A stretch of 64,000 nt of DNA from Telopea speciosissima (lineage: Eukaryota > Streptophyta > Magnoliopsida > Proteales > Proteaceae): NCBI RefSeq assembly GCF_018873765.1, contig NC_057925.1, forward strand, positions 49,860,010 through 49,924,009, written 5' to 3'. The translations under genes and the position numbers were made by a program. This document shows, one piece after another, positions 24,001-36,247 of the stretch (positions are counted from its first letter, which is position 1; each line of letters starts with the position of its first letter). The notes beneath the pieces are model-generated. The model did not search any database, was not told the DNA's origin, and saw only the letters and a program-made list of their open reading frames with translations.

Positions 24001-27000
24001 TACTGTATCTCAGGGTCTGCTGAAAGTAGTGTTACAAGAGGAGGAGCCATTTTCTTGCAAAGATTTCGAACCACATCGGTGCTAGTAATGAGTTCCAATT
24101 GTTGAAGGATCATCTGCAGCAAGCCATTCATGGCATGATCAAATGTACAGATTCCATAAGAAATAAATTGAAATCTAACAAGTTTTCAAAGTCAACAATG
24201 AGGAGGAGTGGATCTAGGAGTAGCAGGATGAGGAAGGGAGACAATAACACAAGGAAAGCAGATATAAGCAAGCGAGATCAGAACCAATCCTTCATGCGCA
24301 CTACCCGATTCACTTCTTTCTGATTCCACAAGCCCACCTACCGCCAACTCCATTTGAATTGATAAATCAATGTGGGGGTTCTGACGCATCCGAACGGACC
24401 CCTCTAACTGTATACGAAACTGATGGGTGGGGATTGAATCGATGACTCGAATCGCCCCTATCAATATGATAGTCCTTCAGACCCTTCGCTTGCCGAGAAG
24501 AGATAGCACAAGCAGATAAGGGAATAGTCAAATGTCAACCCCTACCCTCTCCTCTCCTACTTCTCTCGAATCTCCTCTAGGATTGTCAGTACCAGATTCC
24601 CCGCCACTCCAACAAGCCGATGATGAAGAAGCAGGTTGGTCGTAGATCAGGCTACCTGCCTGAAAAAATGATTCTATTCCCTAGCGAGCATTCAAAGAAA
24701 AGACAACTAACACCACCAACCTACCCGAGAGAAGAACTTCCTATGAAGTAGATAATTCTTGTTCTGCTTCTTCAACCTAGCCCGCGGCTCATGAATTCTT
24801 GGAAAAAGAGGGAGCGAAGAAAACCCCTAACCAGCGAAGCCAAAAAACGTGAGTGCCTAGCGCGATACGGCTTTTGAGCTTTGCTCCGTAGTTTGCATCA
24901 TTTGCTTGAGCGCTCTAGCAAGAAAAGGCCTACTGCTATATAAAGACGATCTGTATCTCAAACTAAAGAAGCAAGGCCCGACTATATACAACGGCTAGCA
25001 TGCCAGAACAAGGCGAGCCAAAGGCTTGCTCTCAAAGATTTTTTGTATCTGTTTGGATCCTCAAGAATCCAAACTACCATGAAGCACCTAATTTACATTG
25101 GATCAAGTGGAACAAATCAGGAATCATCAGAGTTAGTTGTCTAATCACCCTATAACCAATAAGAATTCTAACCCCAAGACGGAGTGGGATGTATACGCGG
25201 AACAAGAGCTCTTTCAGTCTACCCGGGCGCGCTTCTTCATTCTTCAATCAGGGGCAGGCTTCTTCCCTTATATACGATGACATAGAATCATAGATAGAGC
25301 CTCCTTCTTTGATCCATTCATTGATCGACGAATAGGGGGCTGTTCGCCTTTTGAATCAAAGTAGAGTAGGTTTAGGTTGCTTTCTCAATCTTTCTCTGAT
25401 CCTAGCCGTGTAGTGGATCCGGCTTTAGTTGGCTAAAAAGAGGTGTGTGTGGCCGTCATATCTGCCCGCCCCCTTCTTCATTCATCCATTTAGGTCAGAA
25501 TGGATCCAGGGAACCTGGCTCGGGAACAGCCTAGACTAATCACAGTAAGAGAGTCCAATCTCTGAAATAGAGCTTAGTCTCTCCATAGTAATCTACTAAT
25601 AGAAGGCTTAGGTTATGACTTGATCCAATAGAGTCAGAACACACAGTAGATCCAAATTCAACACTATGCTCTCCACCTAATATTCTAGAGTTTGAATTGA
25701 AATAAACACAAGTGTACCCTCCAAAAGTGGGAGGCCAACCCAACAGTTCATGTTAACCCTCACCTAGAATCCTTAATTAGTAATCCTAAAATGATGGGAG
25801 TTTTCAACTCCCACAATCCACAATCCAAACTGCAAATTGTAAGACTATAGGAGCTAAATTAATTGAAGGGATTTACCTTAACAGCTGAAAGTACGACTGC
25901 ACAATTTGCATGTTGCAGTCTTGGAGTAACTCGCTCCACTATATTTTCAGCTTCAAGAGCGTCAGCTGCCTTGTACTTGGAAAGGGCATCTAGTATGAAA
26001 ACTTGACCCCATCTGCACAACATACAAACCATCACATGTGGATTATCATTAACGTTGCTATTTATGAAGAAAAGTTATTTCAATGGTGAGAAAAAATTAA
26101 CATTCTGGAAGGCTCTTATAGGAAGTAGAACATTGGAAGAACAGGAGTGGTAGTCAAAACAGAGAAGGATCAAATTAGGTCTAACTTCCTATGCATGGCT
26201 GTAGGATGACATTTTATATAATTTGGTATAAACAGAAGTACTTTATTAAGATGCATTACATACATGTTTCTGTTCTTTTTTAGTGGCAGATGTATTTTTT
26301 TTTCCAGTTTTACCATACAACATTTATTGGTACAGAAGTATTCCAACACAAAAAAGTACATGTGACTCAAATACTAATTTGAAATAGAAACGTTGCCATA
26401 CAGCCCCCAATTTACCTATATCAACGTAAGAGATACCTTAAGACCAAGGCAGTGAAGAAATATACTATAAATTTCCGTAATACCTAGGTTGGCACATAAA
26501 ACCAAGTCTAGCATATCACTGTATTAATTTAAGGTCACAATTTCAGTCACATAAATACCACAGAAACTAACAGTTGACCTGACACAAACAGAAGACCAAA
26601 ACCACCAAAGCTGTCTGCAATGCTTCCATCCTAATTCAGCTTGCTGATACAAATGCATGTAGATTGAACCATAATACACTAACACTCATAGTTATCAAGC
26701 GTCCAGGCTCCTTGGTCCACCTTATTGGTGTCGCCTCGATTTTGGACCCTTTCCAATTCTTTGGTCACCTTGCCAACTTGATAACTATGCTAGCACTAGC
26801 AGAAGCATTTGCAAAATAGAAAACAAAAATGAACACATGCAATTTATAACGATAGAGTAAAATGTCCAAGGGATAGCACCTTGCAAGGTGATAATAGCCT
26901 GTGTTCCCATAATTAAATAGATATTTTCAGCCATATGACAATTACCATAGAGCCAGGTGCTACTTTTTTACACATATGTATGGCGGGTTCAAGGGGAGAG

Positions 27001-30000
27001 GGGGGGGGGGGGGAGGGGGAACTTACTCAGTGCACTCATTCAGAGCAGTCAAGAGTTTTGAAAGTGTAGCACTTGTGATCTCAAATATTGGTCTACTACT
27101 ATTCTCTTGGATCTCTGCAAGGGCAGCCACAGCATTTGCCACGACCATTGGATTATTGTCTGAAATCAAATCCTTGAGAGTATCCAAAAATCCCCTATCT
27201 TCCACAAGCTCAGAATTTATATCATAAAGTTTAGCCACGCAAATGGCCGCTGTCTTTCTAACATACGGATCATCATCCTGTCAAGGGAAAAATTTTAGGT
27301 AAAAGACTCATTGGTTACATGTCAACAGTCAATAAAGTTCCTTGATAACACTATAATCATTCAACCAGGACATATATAATATAGTGCAAAGAAAAAGACA
27401 AGTTTATATATGTTTAAATGAGAAAAGGGGAAGAAAAAGAACAATAATAGTTAGCACATGCTAATAATTAACAAGCAACATGCAGTTTCAACAATACATC
27501 CAAAGGTAGGGGAATGGCTGTTCAAGACAGACAACCTTGAGACATCTCTGAAGGGGATCACACAGGTATTCTGTGATTTTATCAACACGGATGCATCCCA
27601 TTGTCCGTACAGCTAATGCACGAATTAAAGGATTCGGATCCTGTGAATCCTGCAACAATCACCAGAACTTAAGAGGTTAAGTAGGGATGCACATAAGCAT
27701 ACTTAACAACACGATGTAAAGCAAGTACTTAGAAGTGATCTTGAAGAAATGAAAACATAATTATTCTAACCCTAGAAAGAGAAAAGTGCAATATTTCAAA
27801 GTGGCATAACATTACACCCTCCAAGGTAGAGCCTTAAAGCAAGTGTATATCCCCTGTTAAGATATTTATTTGATACCATCCAGGTTTTCTTAGCTTCAAT
27901 TAGATAAAAGCTCCATTAATTAGTTCATGAATTTTCATGCCTCCATGTAACTGAACACTAAAATCCTTGGGAAACAAATTTAAGACTCACCAAGTCCTTG
28001 CAATCTCATTTCATGTGGGAGTATATCATGTATGTTAATAAGCAAAAGGAGTTGCCATTTGAATCATGAGGTGCACAAGAACATTTGAACTTTATGAACT
28101 CCCAGACATTACCATTGCTTCAACTTTAAAAGATCATTGCCGTTTTATAGACCTTACCTTCACAAAGGTATTTACAGCAAGTATTGCTAGGTCAGGTTGC
28201 TTTTAGCATAGTTTATCAAATACAAATAAACAAGTTTCTTCAGCTCGAGATTCTCTGTTTGCATGCAGTTCACGACATCAGTAAACAACGAGGAAACATC
28301 TTTCCCAACCGTCATAGCAGCAATCACCTTCTTTACAGCATCCTTTTTCTTATCCTAAAAGGCATATTTAGAAAAAGAAAAAAGAAAAGTAAGCTTTCAC
28401 GCAAGATCATTTAATATCCAGGAAAGCAGGGGGAAAAAAAGTACCAGGGAAAATAAATAAAATATGAAGTAGTTCATTGGATTTGTACATTAAATACAAA
28501 AACATGCATAACAGGGAGTAAGGAGATCGCCAAGATATTTGTAATGGAATTCAGACCACACAAGAAGGCACACACAAGAAACTGATTAGATAATAATTAA
28601 CAATTATAGGCAGCAAAACCTGAAGTCCATTGGGGATCTGGATTTCTGAACTCACATCAGATAGGCAAGGTTCTCAGCTACTTTCCTATTTGATCAAGGA
28701 GAAATACAAACTCAGTTGAAACCCCATCCTGTTTAAATGCCTAGATAGACAAATTGCATGATGGATGATTTAGCCAAGCAGGAGCATAAAGAACATCAAA
28801 CTCATAATAGTTGTCTAGGTGTAGCTAAACAAGCTAGCAACAAACTGAAAATTTCTATTAGAATTTGAGGACATCATCATACTCAATGTGATTGCTTTCT
28901 TTCACAACAATAATTATAGCAAAAACTGATGTAGGAGAGTCTCCAACTTCAAAATACCACATTCCCATGTTTTAGAAAGTTCATATTCAACTCAGAGAGG
29001 ATTGTACATGTGCAAGACCACAGAGCAATTTCGTTCAAGTTTTGGCTCCTCAGGTAGCTTTACTTCCATCCCCTTTCTAAGCCTACTTTGAAAATGTTAA
29101 ATTGTATCTAAATGACTTTGGTGGAATTTGAAATCTCATTTAATTTCATTTCCAACAAGATAATTAAAAAACAAAAAAAGCTTACAAATCCAAGTTGTTT
29201 GGGAAAAATTATAGCCAATTAACTCATGGAACAAAAATTTGTAGCTTACACAAAGATTTTTTTTATTTTACTCTTTTTTTTTTTTTTGGGGGGGGGGGGG
29301 GAGGAGGACAGCCAAACTAGATATAATGGTCTATTGTGATTGCCTTAGTCAATTAAAGTGCAGTTGTTTCTGTTCTTTCCTGCTCTTGTGGTTGGTACCC
29401 TTGAGTTTCTAGTGTTAATTGTTACATGACATGTATCCCATCTTGTTGTCTTTCTCTATTGCTTTTCTTCATCTTCTTCTTGTTTTTCTTCTCACTTGCT
29501 TCTAGTTTTTGTATCGTGAATCCTTTTTTTACTCCATCCTCCTCCACCATGCAATTCCTACATCACTAATCTATTTTATACGAATATCTCCCCAAGAGTG
29601 ATGCAGCACTAAGTAGGAAGAAGAAGAAGAAGAAGAAGTCCTGACATTAGGGCTTAGTTAGGGAGCCATAGCTTAGGTTTACATTCTAGTATTTCCTTTC
29701 CATACTTAGTTTATTTTCTGTTATTTAAATTGAACTAGTTTAAATTGGTTGCATCCAATTGGTTCAATTGGGTCAATTTAAGTTATTTAGCTAAGTGTCT
29801 TTTAATTTAAGTTATTAGGGGTAGATAGGACATTTTACAGTTTACAGTTATTAGCTTTTGATTTAAACTCATTCCCTTCCATGATTTGAGAAGGAAGAGG
29901 TTAGATTTACTATGTTTTGTCTATTAGCCTTTAATATAAATATTCAAATCGTGGGAGGCTCCCCCCACAAGTTTTAAAGTTTAAATAAAGAATTCGTTGG

Positions 30001-33000
30001 CTGCCATTGCTGCTGCTCCCTGCTCCCTTGTGTGCGTGTGCATCCTTGTGGACATCAAGGTGGAAAGGGATTGGTGGAATCCACTTGAGTCCTTACGCCG
30101 TGACGGCTGGGAGGATCTTCTACAGCTGGAAGGTGGTTCTATCCTTCTATCACATAGCTGCTGCCTCCATTGAAGAACTGCTACAACTATGTTTGAAGCC
30201 CCATCCCCATTCATCTTCTCCTAATCCTCTATAGCCTTTCCCCCAATTGATCCCCATTTTATTTTATTTGAATTCCTTTAAACCCTAACTCCATTAAACA
30301 CTTGACCTTGCTGCCCAGCCATAATTAACCATCAGAATTACTTCAGATTCAAACTACAGCCCCCTTGTTTTCTCCCCTCCACTCGATCCAGTTTTGAGTC
30401 CCATACTTCCATCACAACCCTAAGTTCTGCCATCTCCCACAAAACCCCAAAAACCCTAATTTCTGTAAAACCCAATTCAGCCATCAGAAAACCTTCAAAT
30501 TACAATCGAACATTCTCCTCCCTGTCCCTAACATTCGACCAAAAGCCTTACTCCAGTCTCCAACTACAAACCCTAAATTCAAGTGTTTTCCTAATTTCTA
30601 AAACCCGAAACCCTAACCCTAATTCTGCAGAATTTTCAAACCCATTCAAACCCTGTTATTTTTATATGATAATAACCCCCTAGACCTGCCCAACAAAACC
30701 ATATAAACCTTATTGTCATTACCTCACTCTAACCTTAGTTTTACCCTACATTACTCTTTCCTACTCCAATCGGCCAGTATTGTTAGAGATCCTGATCCAC
30801 TGGTTTCTAGTGAGAATTATTCCTATCTAAGACTAAATTAAAGAGTGGATCTTTCAGAGGCACAATTAGTAGCATAAATGCAGGTGAAAAGGAAGCAAGA
30901 ATTACCAGAAACATCTGAGATCTTGAGATGCAGAAGCTGCAAATTGGAGGACAGAATAGTGGCATGAATTAAGGAGGGGTCCCAGAGAAACCAAATGTGG
31001 CCATTGGGGTGGTGGGGATAGTTTGTACAGAAAGCCCAAGAAGGGGCAATAAAGGCAGCAATGCAATGGGCATTAGGCTCTTTGGTTCTGGTTTTGATGA
31101 GACAAGCAAATGTAATATGCTGGGATTTATTTCGGGAGCGTACTTTTGCCTGTTTAGCCGAGGAGTCGAGGCCCCGAGTGTTTCAAATTAAACATTGGTT
31201 CATTTGGAATAGTTGGGAGATTGTAACGAAATCCCCTGAAAACAGGGGCTAGGCGGAGCAACCTTTGCTGAAGAACCAAACTGGCGACGTCAGTATTCTC
31301 TATGGGGACGGGAAAGGGTGGCGTTGGCAGCATGATGGTTGTGACAAGATGGCTGGCTGCTCCGCCTAGGACGGGCAGTGATGGCAGAGGCAAGAGGGAG
31401 ACAAGTGTTGGTATCGGGCAGAGGAGGGAAGAAATGGGTAGAGGTTGGGTGGGGCAACCCAGGGTCCAGATCCAAGGGGCAGGGAGCTAGAAGAGATGGG
31501 GATGTGATGTAGATCAAAATATGAAGAAAACAAGACCAAATACTGTTCACGGTACTGTTCACGTGAACAGTGTCACAACCCATATTTGCCTTGTGTGGGA
31601 ATGCATTTTAGAAGATCTTGTGGGCCCATCAAAGAGAAAGATTCAATCCTAATTCTGCCATAGTTTAGTTTCTTTTTTAGTTTTAAAAAGTAGATTTTAT
31701 TTCATTGCAATAGAATCTTAGGTAGCTTCTAATTTCAGTTTGTTACTATTTTTATTTTGTTCTCTAAAACAGAAGTTTCTATTTTGATGTATGGCAGCTA
31801 GATTTTTATAGAAAGTTTCTGTTTTGGTTGTAAGCTACTTGTTAGCAAACACTTTCTATTTTTGCAACCCACTCTTCCATATAAATAAGCAGCAAGGCTG
31901 AATACAGGGGAAGATTGAAGATTGAAGAAAATAGAGAGCTATGGCTTGAAGCTGAGAGGCAGTGGCTGTGGGATGCAGCAATGGTGAGAGGCCATGGGTG
32001 AGAGACCCTGGACTGAGAAAGTCCCCTATCCCCCTTCCATATCCCCTTCTTCTTCCATACATTTTTATGTTCTTCTTTCATATGTAAACAGAAAAAGAGA
32101 CAGATAAAAAAGTTCAGTTATTCCATTTTGTTCTCCCTATTTTATTGATCCTGCTCCAATCGATCTACCACTGGTTCTTCCTGGTTCGAGGTCGAGTTTG
32201 CATTAGGATGGACTGGGTTGGTGGGAGCTAGGCGAGGGGAGGGCAGGCCCCAAACAGGTGACTTGGTTGAGAGTGGACAGACCAAAAAGGTCTGATCCAA
32301 GAACCAGGTCCAAATGACCTGGGCCACGTGGAGGGATATGGGAAAGCCCATAGAGGAGATTCAGTGGGCTTGCATTAGAAATGGGCCCAGAACAGGGGAT
32401 ATTGGGAGAGGTAGTGGTGGTTCTTAAGTGGACAGTAGACCCTACAGGAATGAGCTGGCGAGGCAGGCGTAAAAGGGGGGGAAGAAACGAGGAACCTGCA
32501 ACTGAGGAAGTCGATGTTGGGACAGTGAGAAGCGGAGGAGGAAGAGGGTGTGCAATATCAGGGAGAGACTCAGTGAGGATGCGGTTGGTTGGGGCACAGA
32601 GGGATCTGAGGAGCTTACCGTACAAGAAGAGCTCTTCGAGGAGTAGGCAGGAGGAATGGAGGAAGTGCACTCAACAGCAACCTTAGAGGGGTCACTGTCA
32701 ATGTCGGTGAGAGGGCCTAAGCTCACAGCGTCTATCCTTCCGGTTCCAGATTCTTTTCCGGCCATGACTGATCAAACAACGGGTGCTCCTAGGGTTAGGG
32801 TTAGATGGGGGAACCGGAGGAGGAGGAGGTTGAGCTGTTGAGGTAGGTGATAGGAAAACTAGGGCCAGGGGAGAACTATCTTAGGAGGGAAGGTACACGA
32901 TGGGGGTTTGAGATCGCAAGGCTTTATTGGACGTGGCAGGGGGAGCAACCGTTGCAGCAGCAGCGGTAGAAGGGGATGTGACTTACACCCAAGTGGACGA

Positions 33001-35264
33001 GGGATGCAGCTTCCAGAGGAGTGCTCGAAGGCCTTGCAAGAAGCGCAATAGGAAGGAAGCCAGTCATATCCAACATGTTGGGCAAAAGAGAACCCTTCAT
33101 CATCTGTGACCGTAATGGAAGACCGAGGAGGGTCGATTATAGAGATCTCCACACAGATCCCGCAAAAGCTAAGTATCCCATCTTTTTTGGTTCGACTATC
33201 GAAATACAACGGCTTGCCCAGGATGGAACCAACAATGTTGAGACCATCCTCACAACAGAAATGCAGAGTGAGGCTCAGAAGGCTGATCCAAACAAGGATA
33301 GGGCTGAGATTGATCCGGTGAAGCTGCAGATGGCAATCCCACTATCGAAGAATGGGCTTCCTACCGACATGCCAGGTACCTCCTTCAAGAGCACGGGTAT
33401 TTTCTTCTTCCAAGGAGAATCTGAAGATGAAGAAGCCGTTGTCTAGCAGGTAAGAATCCATCATCCCAACTAATCTCTATTGTTTGGTAAGGGAGTGCTT
33501 AACAATTTGGAAGGAAGTATGATTGTCGATGAAGTGGCCTACTAAGGAGTTGTGCCAAGACTTCGGAAGCCAGGAGACTGGAGGGGCAGAGGGCTACCTT
33601 GGAAACCCCTATAATGGAGGAGGGACACAAAATGAAGTGAGAGACCTTCTCCCAAAGAGGATTGGGAGTGCTTGAAGAGGGAACTTGTTGGCAGAATCGT
33701 GGGCTAGAAAAGAGAGAATGAGAGAATATTTGCTTGTCTTCATTGATAGGTAAGCCCCTCTATTTATAATAGAGGAAAAAGTTACAAGAGACTAAAATAG
33801 GCGATGTGAGACTAAAATCCACATAGCCGACTTAAACTAAATAACATAAAAACTACCCCAAAATGACCAAAATACCCCCATGGTATTCTGGAGTACATAA
33901 TCCAACAGAACTCCATGCTACATTGGTAGGAGGAGAGGGGGTGATGACGGGGGGGAGTAGAAGGAGGGCAGACTGCAGAGGTGGAAGTAAAGGGTGGTGC
34001 TGCTTCCAGTCATGTCAGCCAGAGGCACAAGAAGGGGGAGAAGGGACAACCCTGTAAGTTGAAGAAGGTATTTCATACTAGATTTTAAGCATCATACAAA
34101 GATCAGTTTTATGAAACAAGCTCCTGTGGATTCAATGGGGTGCCTTCTGGATTCTAGGTGAGGCTTAAGTGAATTACAAGCATGCTGCTGAATCCACAGT
34201 AGCAACTACTGCGTCCATAGCAGCCAAAGTTTCAGAACTGGTATATTTCATAAATGTGTGACTGAATATTTGGGTATACATATATATATATATATGGGAA
34301 AAGGTTCTTTGAGCTGCCAGGGTAGGGTACGCAAGCATGTCTGTGTCTATCTCTCTCCTCCTTACATGAAATGACCTTGCTGCCCTCCTATATATAATAC
34401 CATTTTGTCGCACTTCATTGGTGTGCTCCCCTATGCTGCTTGTTCAGAAGTATAGACCATTAGACCCTCAAAATCTGACTCCTAACATGACTAGAAATAG
34501 CCTAAACCAACTAATAACCAAACTATCTACTTAATTGAGCAATAAAAGATTTAAAACAATTCCCATTCCAACTAGGACTCCAACTTGAACTAACTAATAA
34601 AGTAAATCCCATATTCCTAACTCTTACCTTTAATTTAGGCTATTTACAATGAAAACTCATTGGGCCAAAGGCCCAACATGTATAGAACCCAACCCAAGGT
34701 TTATTTTGTCATAGCATTATTAGTAGTGGTTTATCTTTCTCCGCTTAGAGTGATGTATCATTATCCTTTCTTTATTAAAAGTTAATCCCCCCCTAAATAA
34801 AAAATCCCATACAAAGAACCTTAAACCTCAATTATTTATCATGCCTGGCTACTTTCAAAACTGCAATCAGAATTTTCTAAGGGTCACAATTCTCCAGTTA
34901 AATTTACAAAACTTGATGATCTTAGAACTTGAACTATAACCCCACCAAAAGTAACAGAAAGATATAATTTCATTGTCCCAAGAAGATTCTTCTTAGGTGT
35001 GTTTTCCTTGTCCTAAAATGTTTGTACATTCAAAACTCCCGTGAAGAGTTAACATAAACACTAAAGTCCATGAAAATGGTTGCTAATCAGAGTAGATAGA
35101 TGATACTACAAAAATGAAGTGCATTTCAGTCACAGTGATATAGATGTATAGACTATAGAGAGAAAGAGAGATGGTACCTTATACTGAGAATTGAGCTCTT
35201 CTTTGAGTTCAGGGATTTCTCCCTTTTTGGTTGTAGAGAAGTATTTTGAGTCGTGTCCACTCAT
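15004..35264 (-). CDS. Beta-adaptin, AP-1/AP-2 complex large subunit (exon 2 frameshifted)
   Basis: Large beta subunit of the AP-1/AP-2 clathrin adaptors, acting in coated-vesicle formation at the trans-Golgi and plasma membrane. Fifteen coding exons: 35178-35264, 28158-28354, 27536-27649, 27027-27277, 25877-26012, 23934-24113, 23751-23843, 23419-23630, 23257-23320, 22975-23154, 19277-19369, 18750-19171, 17121-17310, 16845-17048, 15004-15303. They encode about 907 residues, near the roughly 894 of Arabidopsis homologues. The helical trunk spans about residues 12-535. A Pro/Ala-rich hinge follows, with a clathrin-box-like LIGLD near 659-663. The ear covers about 680-907. Odd: exon 2 has 197 bases where the family needs 198. 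One base is missing near 28199, after ...LINYAKS, so the raw frame stops at about residue 84. All other exons are intact. Exon 14 ends in a GC donor. It could be an assembly error or a recent loss of function. Confidence 0.93.
15480..16780. repeat. LTR-like repeat in intron 14 of beta-adaptin
   Basis: Non-coding sequence with a promoter-like TATATTGC stretch near 15880 and a CCCCTTCTTCTACCAT block near 16230 that recurs in the repeat at 31503. It hosts the SINE at 15945. Boundaries are not resolved. Confidence 0.4.
15945..16109 (+). mobile_element. Au-type SINE with 17-bp target duplication
   Basis: The head is tRNA-like, with a B-box-like GGTTCGAGTC near 15991. The body has GCCTCTCTGCGAAAGCAGGG, then GTAAGGCTGCGTACATTATG, then CCCCGCAGTGGCGGGG, then TGCACTGGGTACGCC and a T-rich tail, as in Au SINEs. 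AAAGAGTATTGGCTTTG flanks it perfectly at 15928-15944 and 16110-16126. The intact target repeat and body suggest a fairly recent insertion. Confidence 0.88.
18287..18590. mobile_element. Foldback MITE in intron 12 of beta-adaptin
   Basis: The left end CACCCAGGAAGGCCTTCCCA and the reversed right end AACCAGGAAGGGCTTCCCA, followed in both by TGTGGC, form inverted ends of about 30 bp around an AT-richer core. Confidence 0.65.
19952..20700 (+). repeat. LTR-like dispersed repeat, family A, copy 1
   Basis: It starts TGATGTAGGTCAAAACATGA and carries the perfect palindrome CACTGTTCACGTGAACAGTG near 19988-20007. A block ending CTCCAATCGATCCCCTGCT follows near 20559-20578. The TG start and a TATA-like AAATATG stretch near 20475 suggest an LTR. 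It lies in intron 10 of beta-adaptin and is split by a hAT MITE at 20058. The end is not resolved. Confidence 0.55.
20058..20206. mobile_element. hAT-like MITE nested in family A copy 1
   Basis: The ends are CATAGTTTCAAGGCG and its near-inverse CTTGATAACTATG. Eight-base flanks TCCTGTGG and TCTTGTGG differ by one base. Copy 3 of the host repeat (near 31615) reads straight through the same place (AGATCTTGTGGGCCC), which serves as an unoccupied site. Confidence 0.75.
20900..21980 (-). repeat. LTR-like dispersed repeat, family A, copy 2 (inverted)
   Basis: Reading down from about 21980 on the minus strand, it starts TGATGTAGGACAACAAATGA, then has the palindrome region (AACACTGTTCACATGGACAG) and the CTCCAATCGATCCCCTGCT block at about 21398-21417. 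It faces copy 1, so the two can form a long stem in intron 10. The inner end is uncertain. Confidence 0.5.
24190..25480. other. Probable mitochondrial DNA insert (NUMT) in intron 5 of beta-adaptin
   Basis: Base composition and wording change sharply here. The sequence is about half GC, with few homopolymers and many short purine- or pyrimidine-rich words (CTTGCCGAGAAGAGATAGC, GGTCGTAGATCAGGCTACC, CTAGCGCGATACGGCTTTTG, CTACCCGGGCGCGCTTCTTC). This is typical of intergenic plant mitochondrial DNA and unlike the AT-rich introns around it. I could not name a mitochondrial gene in it, and the borders are approximate. Confidence 0.5.
26687..26789. mobile_element. hAT-like MITE, 103 bp, in intron 4 of beta-adaptin
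   Basis: Perfect inverted ends CATAGTTATCAAG and CTTGATAACTATG, with 8-bp flanks CTAACACT (26679-26686) and CTAGCACT (26790-26797) that differ at one base. Same family as the copy at 20058. Confidence 0.8.
28360..31500. other. Distal part of beta-adaptin intron 1
   Basis: No coding exon is seen. A T/G homopolymer junction lies near 29278-29301 and an AAG microsatellite near 29620-29638. From about 29570 the text is repeat-like, with a cluster of AAACCCTAA-type telo-box words between about 30275 and 30625. Confidence 0.5.
31503..32160 (+). repeat. LTR-like dispersed repeat, family A, copy 3
   Basis: It starts TGATGTAGATCAAAATATGA, has TACTGTTCACGTGAACAGTG near 31554-31573, a TATAAATAAG promoter-like stretch near 31880, and CTCCAATCGATCTACC near 32155. 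It lies in intron 1 of beta-adaptin. It lacks the hAT insertion seen in copy 1. Confidence 0.5.
32859..33265 (-). mobile_element. LINE ORF1 (gag-like) relic with zinc-knuckle region
   Basis: The minus-strand translation shows [18 protein letters not shown], then [10 protein letters not shown], then [20 protein letters not shown] and [11 protein letters not shown]. This is the order seen in plant LINE ORF1 proteins: a DUF4283-type region, then a C-x2-C-x4-H-x4-C knuckle. Frame breaks on either side show it is dead. It lies in intron 1 of beta-adaptin on the same strand as the host gene. Confidence 0.7.
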
Positions 35265-35307
35265 CTCCTTTCAATGATGGTGAAGTAATTAAACTGAGGT
35301 TCCTTTC

Positions 35308-35344
35308 CTAAAATTAAAAAATAAATAAACAAATAAGTGAATAA

Positions 35345-35387
<43 letters not shown>

Positions 35388-36247
35388 CGCCTTGTTTGCA
35401 AATTATGCAGAGAGTGACCAGCTCAACACTACTACAGTCCTAGAACACTTCACGAAAAAAACACGGCAGGGCCTAAAATGGTAAGACTATAAAGATTTCA
35501 AAGTTGAATAAATGTATTCCTGTATGTCACTGAAATCAGCTCCTCTAATACCTAAGAATGGACTAACTGAAGGGCCAAACGTAGGATATATCAAATTTAG
35601 AGGAACAATTAGGATAAAGTTACGTGAAATTGTCACGTACTCAAACTAAATCCAGAAATCAATTAATGAATAACAAAATTAAGAACGAAAAGAAGGAAAA
35701 GAAAAAGAGAAAAGAGCCCATGACGCAGAAATTGAATGCCAGTTAAGATTATGAACTCTGATATGTTCAAACGAGTGAAGGGTCACAACCCGTAATCATC
35801 AAATAATCAAAAAGAACTTGCTATGGTGTTTGTATCAAAAACTGTAGAACAGTCGTAATTGTCAGAACTATTTCAATTCTAGTGTTTGCTTTCATCGGTT
35901 ATTGAAATCAATAACCAGCTGATTCGTTACAAAACTAAAAGATCGGGGCATGATCTGCTCACAATTTAAGGGCTTCACAGTTCAAAATCATTTATCAAAA
36001 GTTGGGATGCACTCCGATTGAACAAAAAATATAAGAAGAACTCTTAGACAGGGTGAATTATAGTAAACAACGATCACAAACGTAGACGAAAACACCATTT
36101 AGAATTTAGATTGACAAAAAAAAAAAAAAGGGGGTGGGAGGGAGCGAAAGGGACAAAAAGAAACAGGTTTACTGGGTCAATTCAACGGCAGCCACAGAAA
36201 GAGAGAGTGGTAAAGGAAACAAAAAGAAAAACAAAAATCCGACTTGC
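35308..36247 (-). other. Probable 5' UTR intron of beta-adaptin (GC-AG)
   Basis: Upstream of the start codon a good acceptor (TTTTAG/GAAAG, exon from 35307) can pair with a donor reading CTCAG/GCAAGT at 36248. That would place a non-coding first exon at about 36248-36430 and transcription start near 36.4 kb. The intron has a GT/GA microsatellite at 35346-35387. This is inferred from splice signals alone. Confidence 0.4.
35346..35387 (+). repeat. GT/GA compound microsatellite
   Basis: About eight GT units run directly into about twelve GA units. Confidence 0.9.

Noticed and set aside
32203..33446. Several long frames on both strands in intron 1
   Set aside because: Only the minus-strand zinc-knuckle piece (32859-33265) is recognisable, as LINE ORF1. 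The rest are shadows or broken LINE frames.
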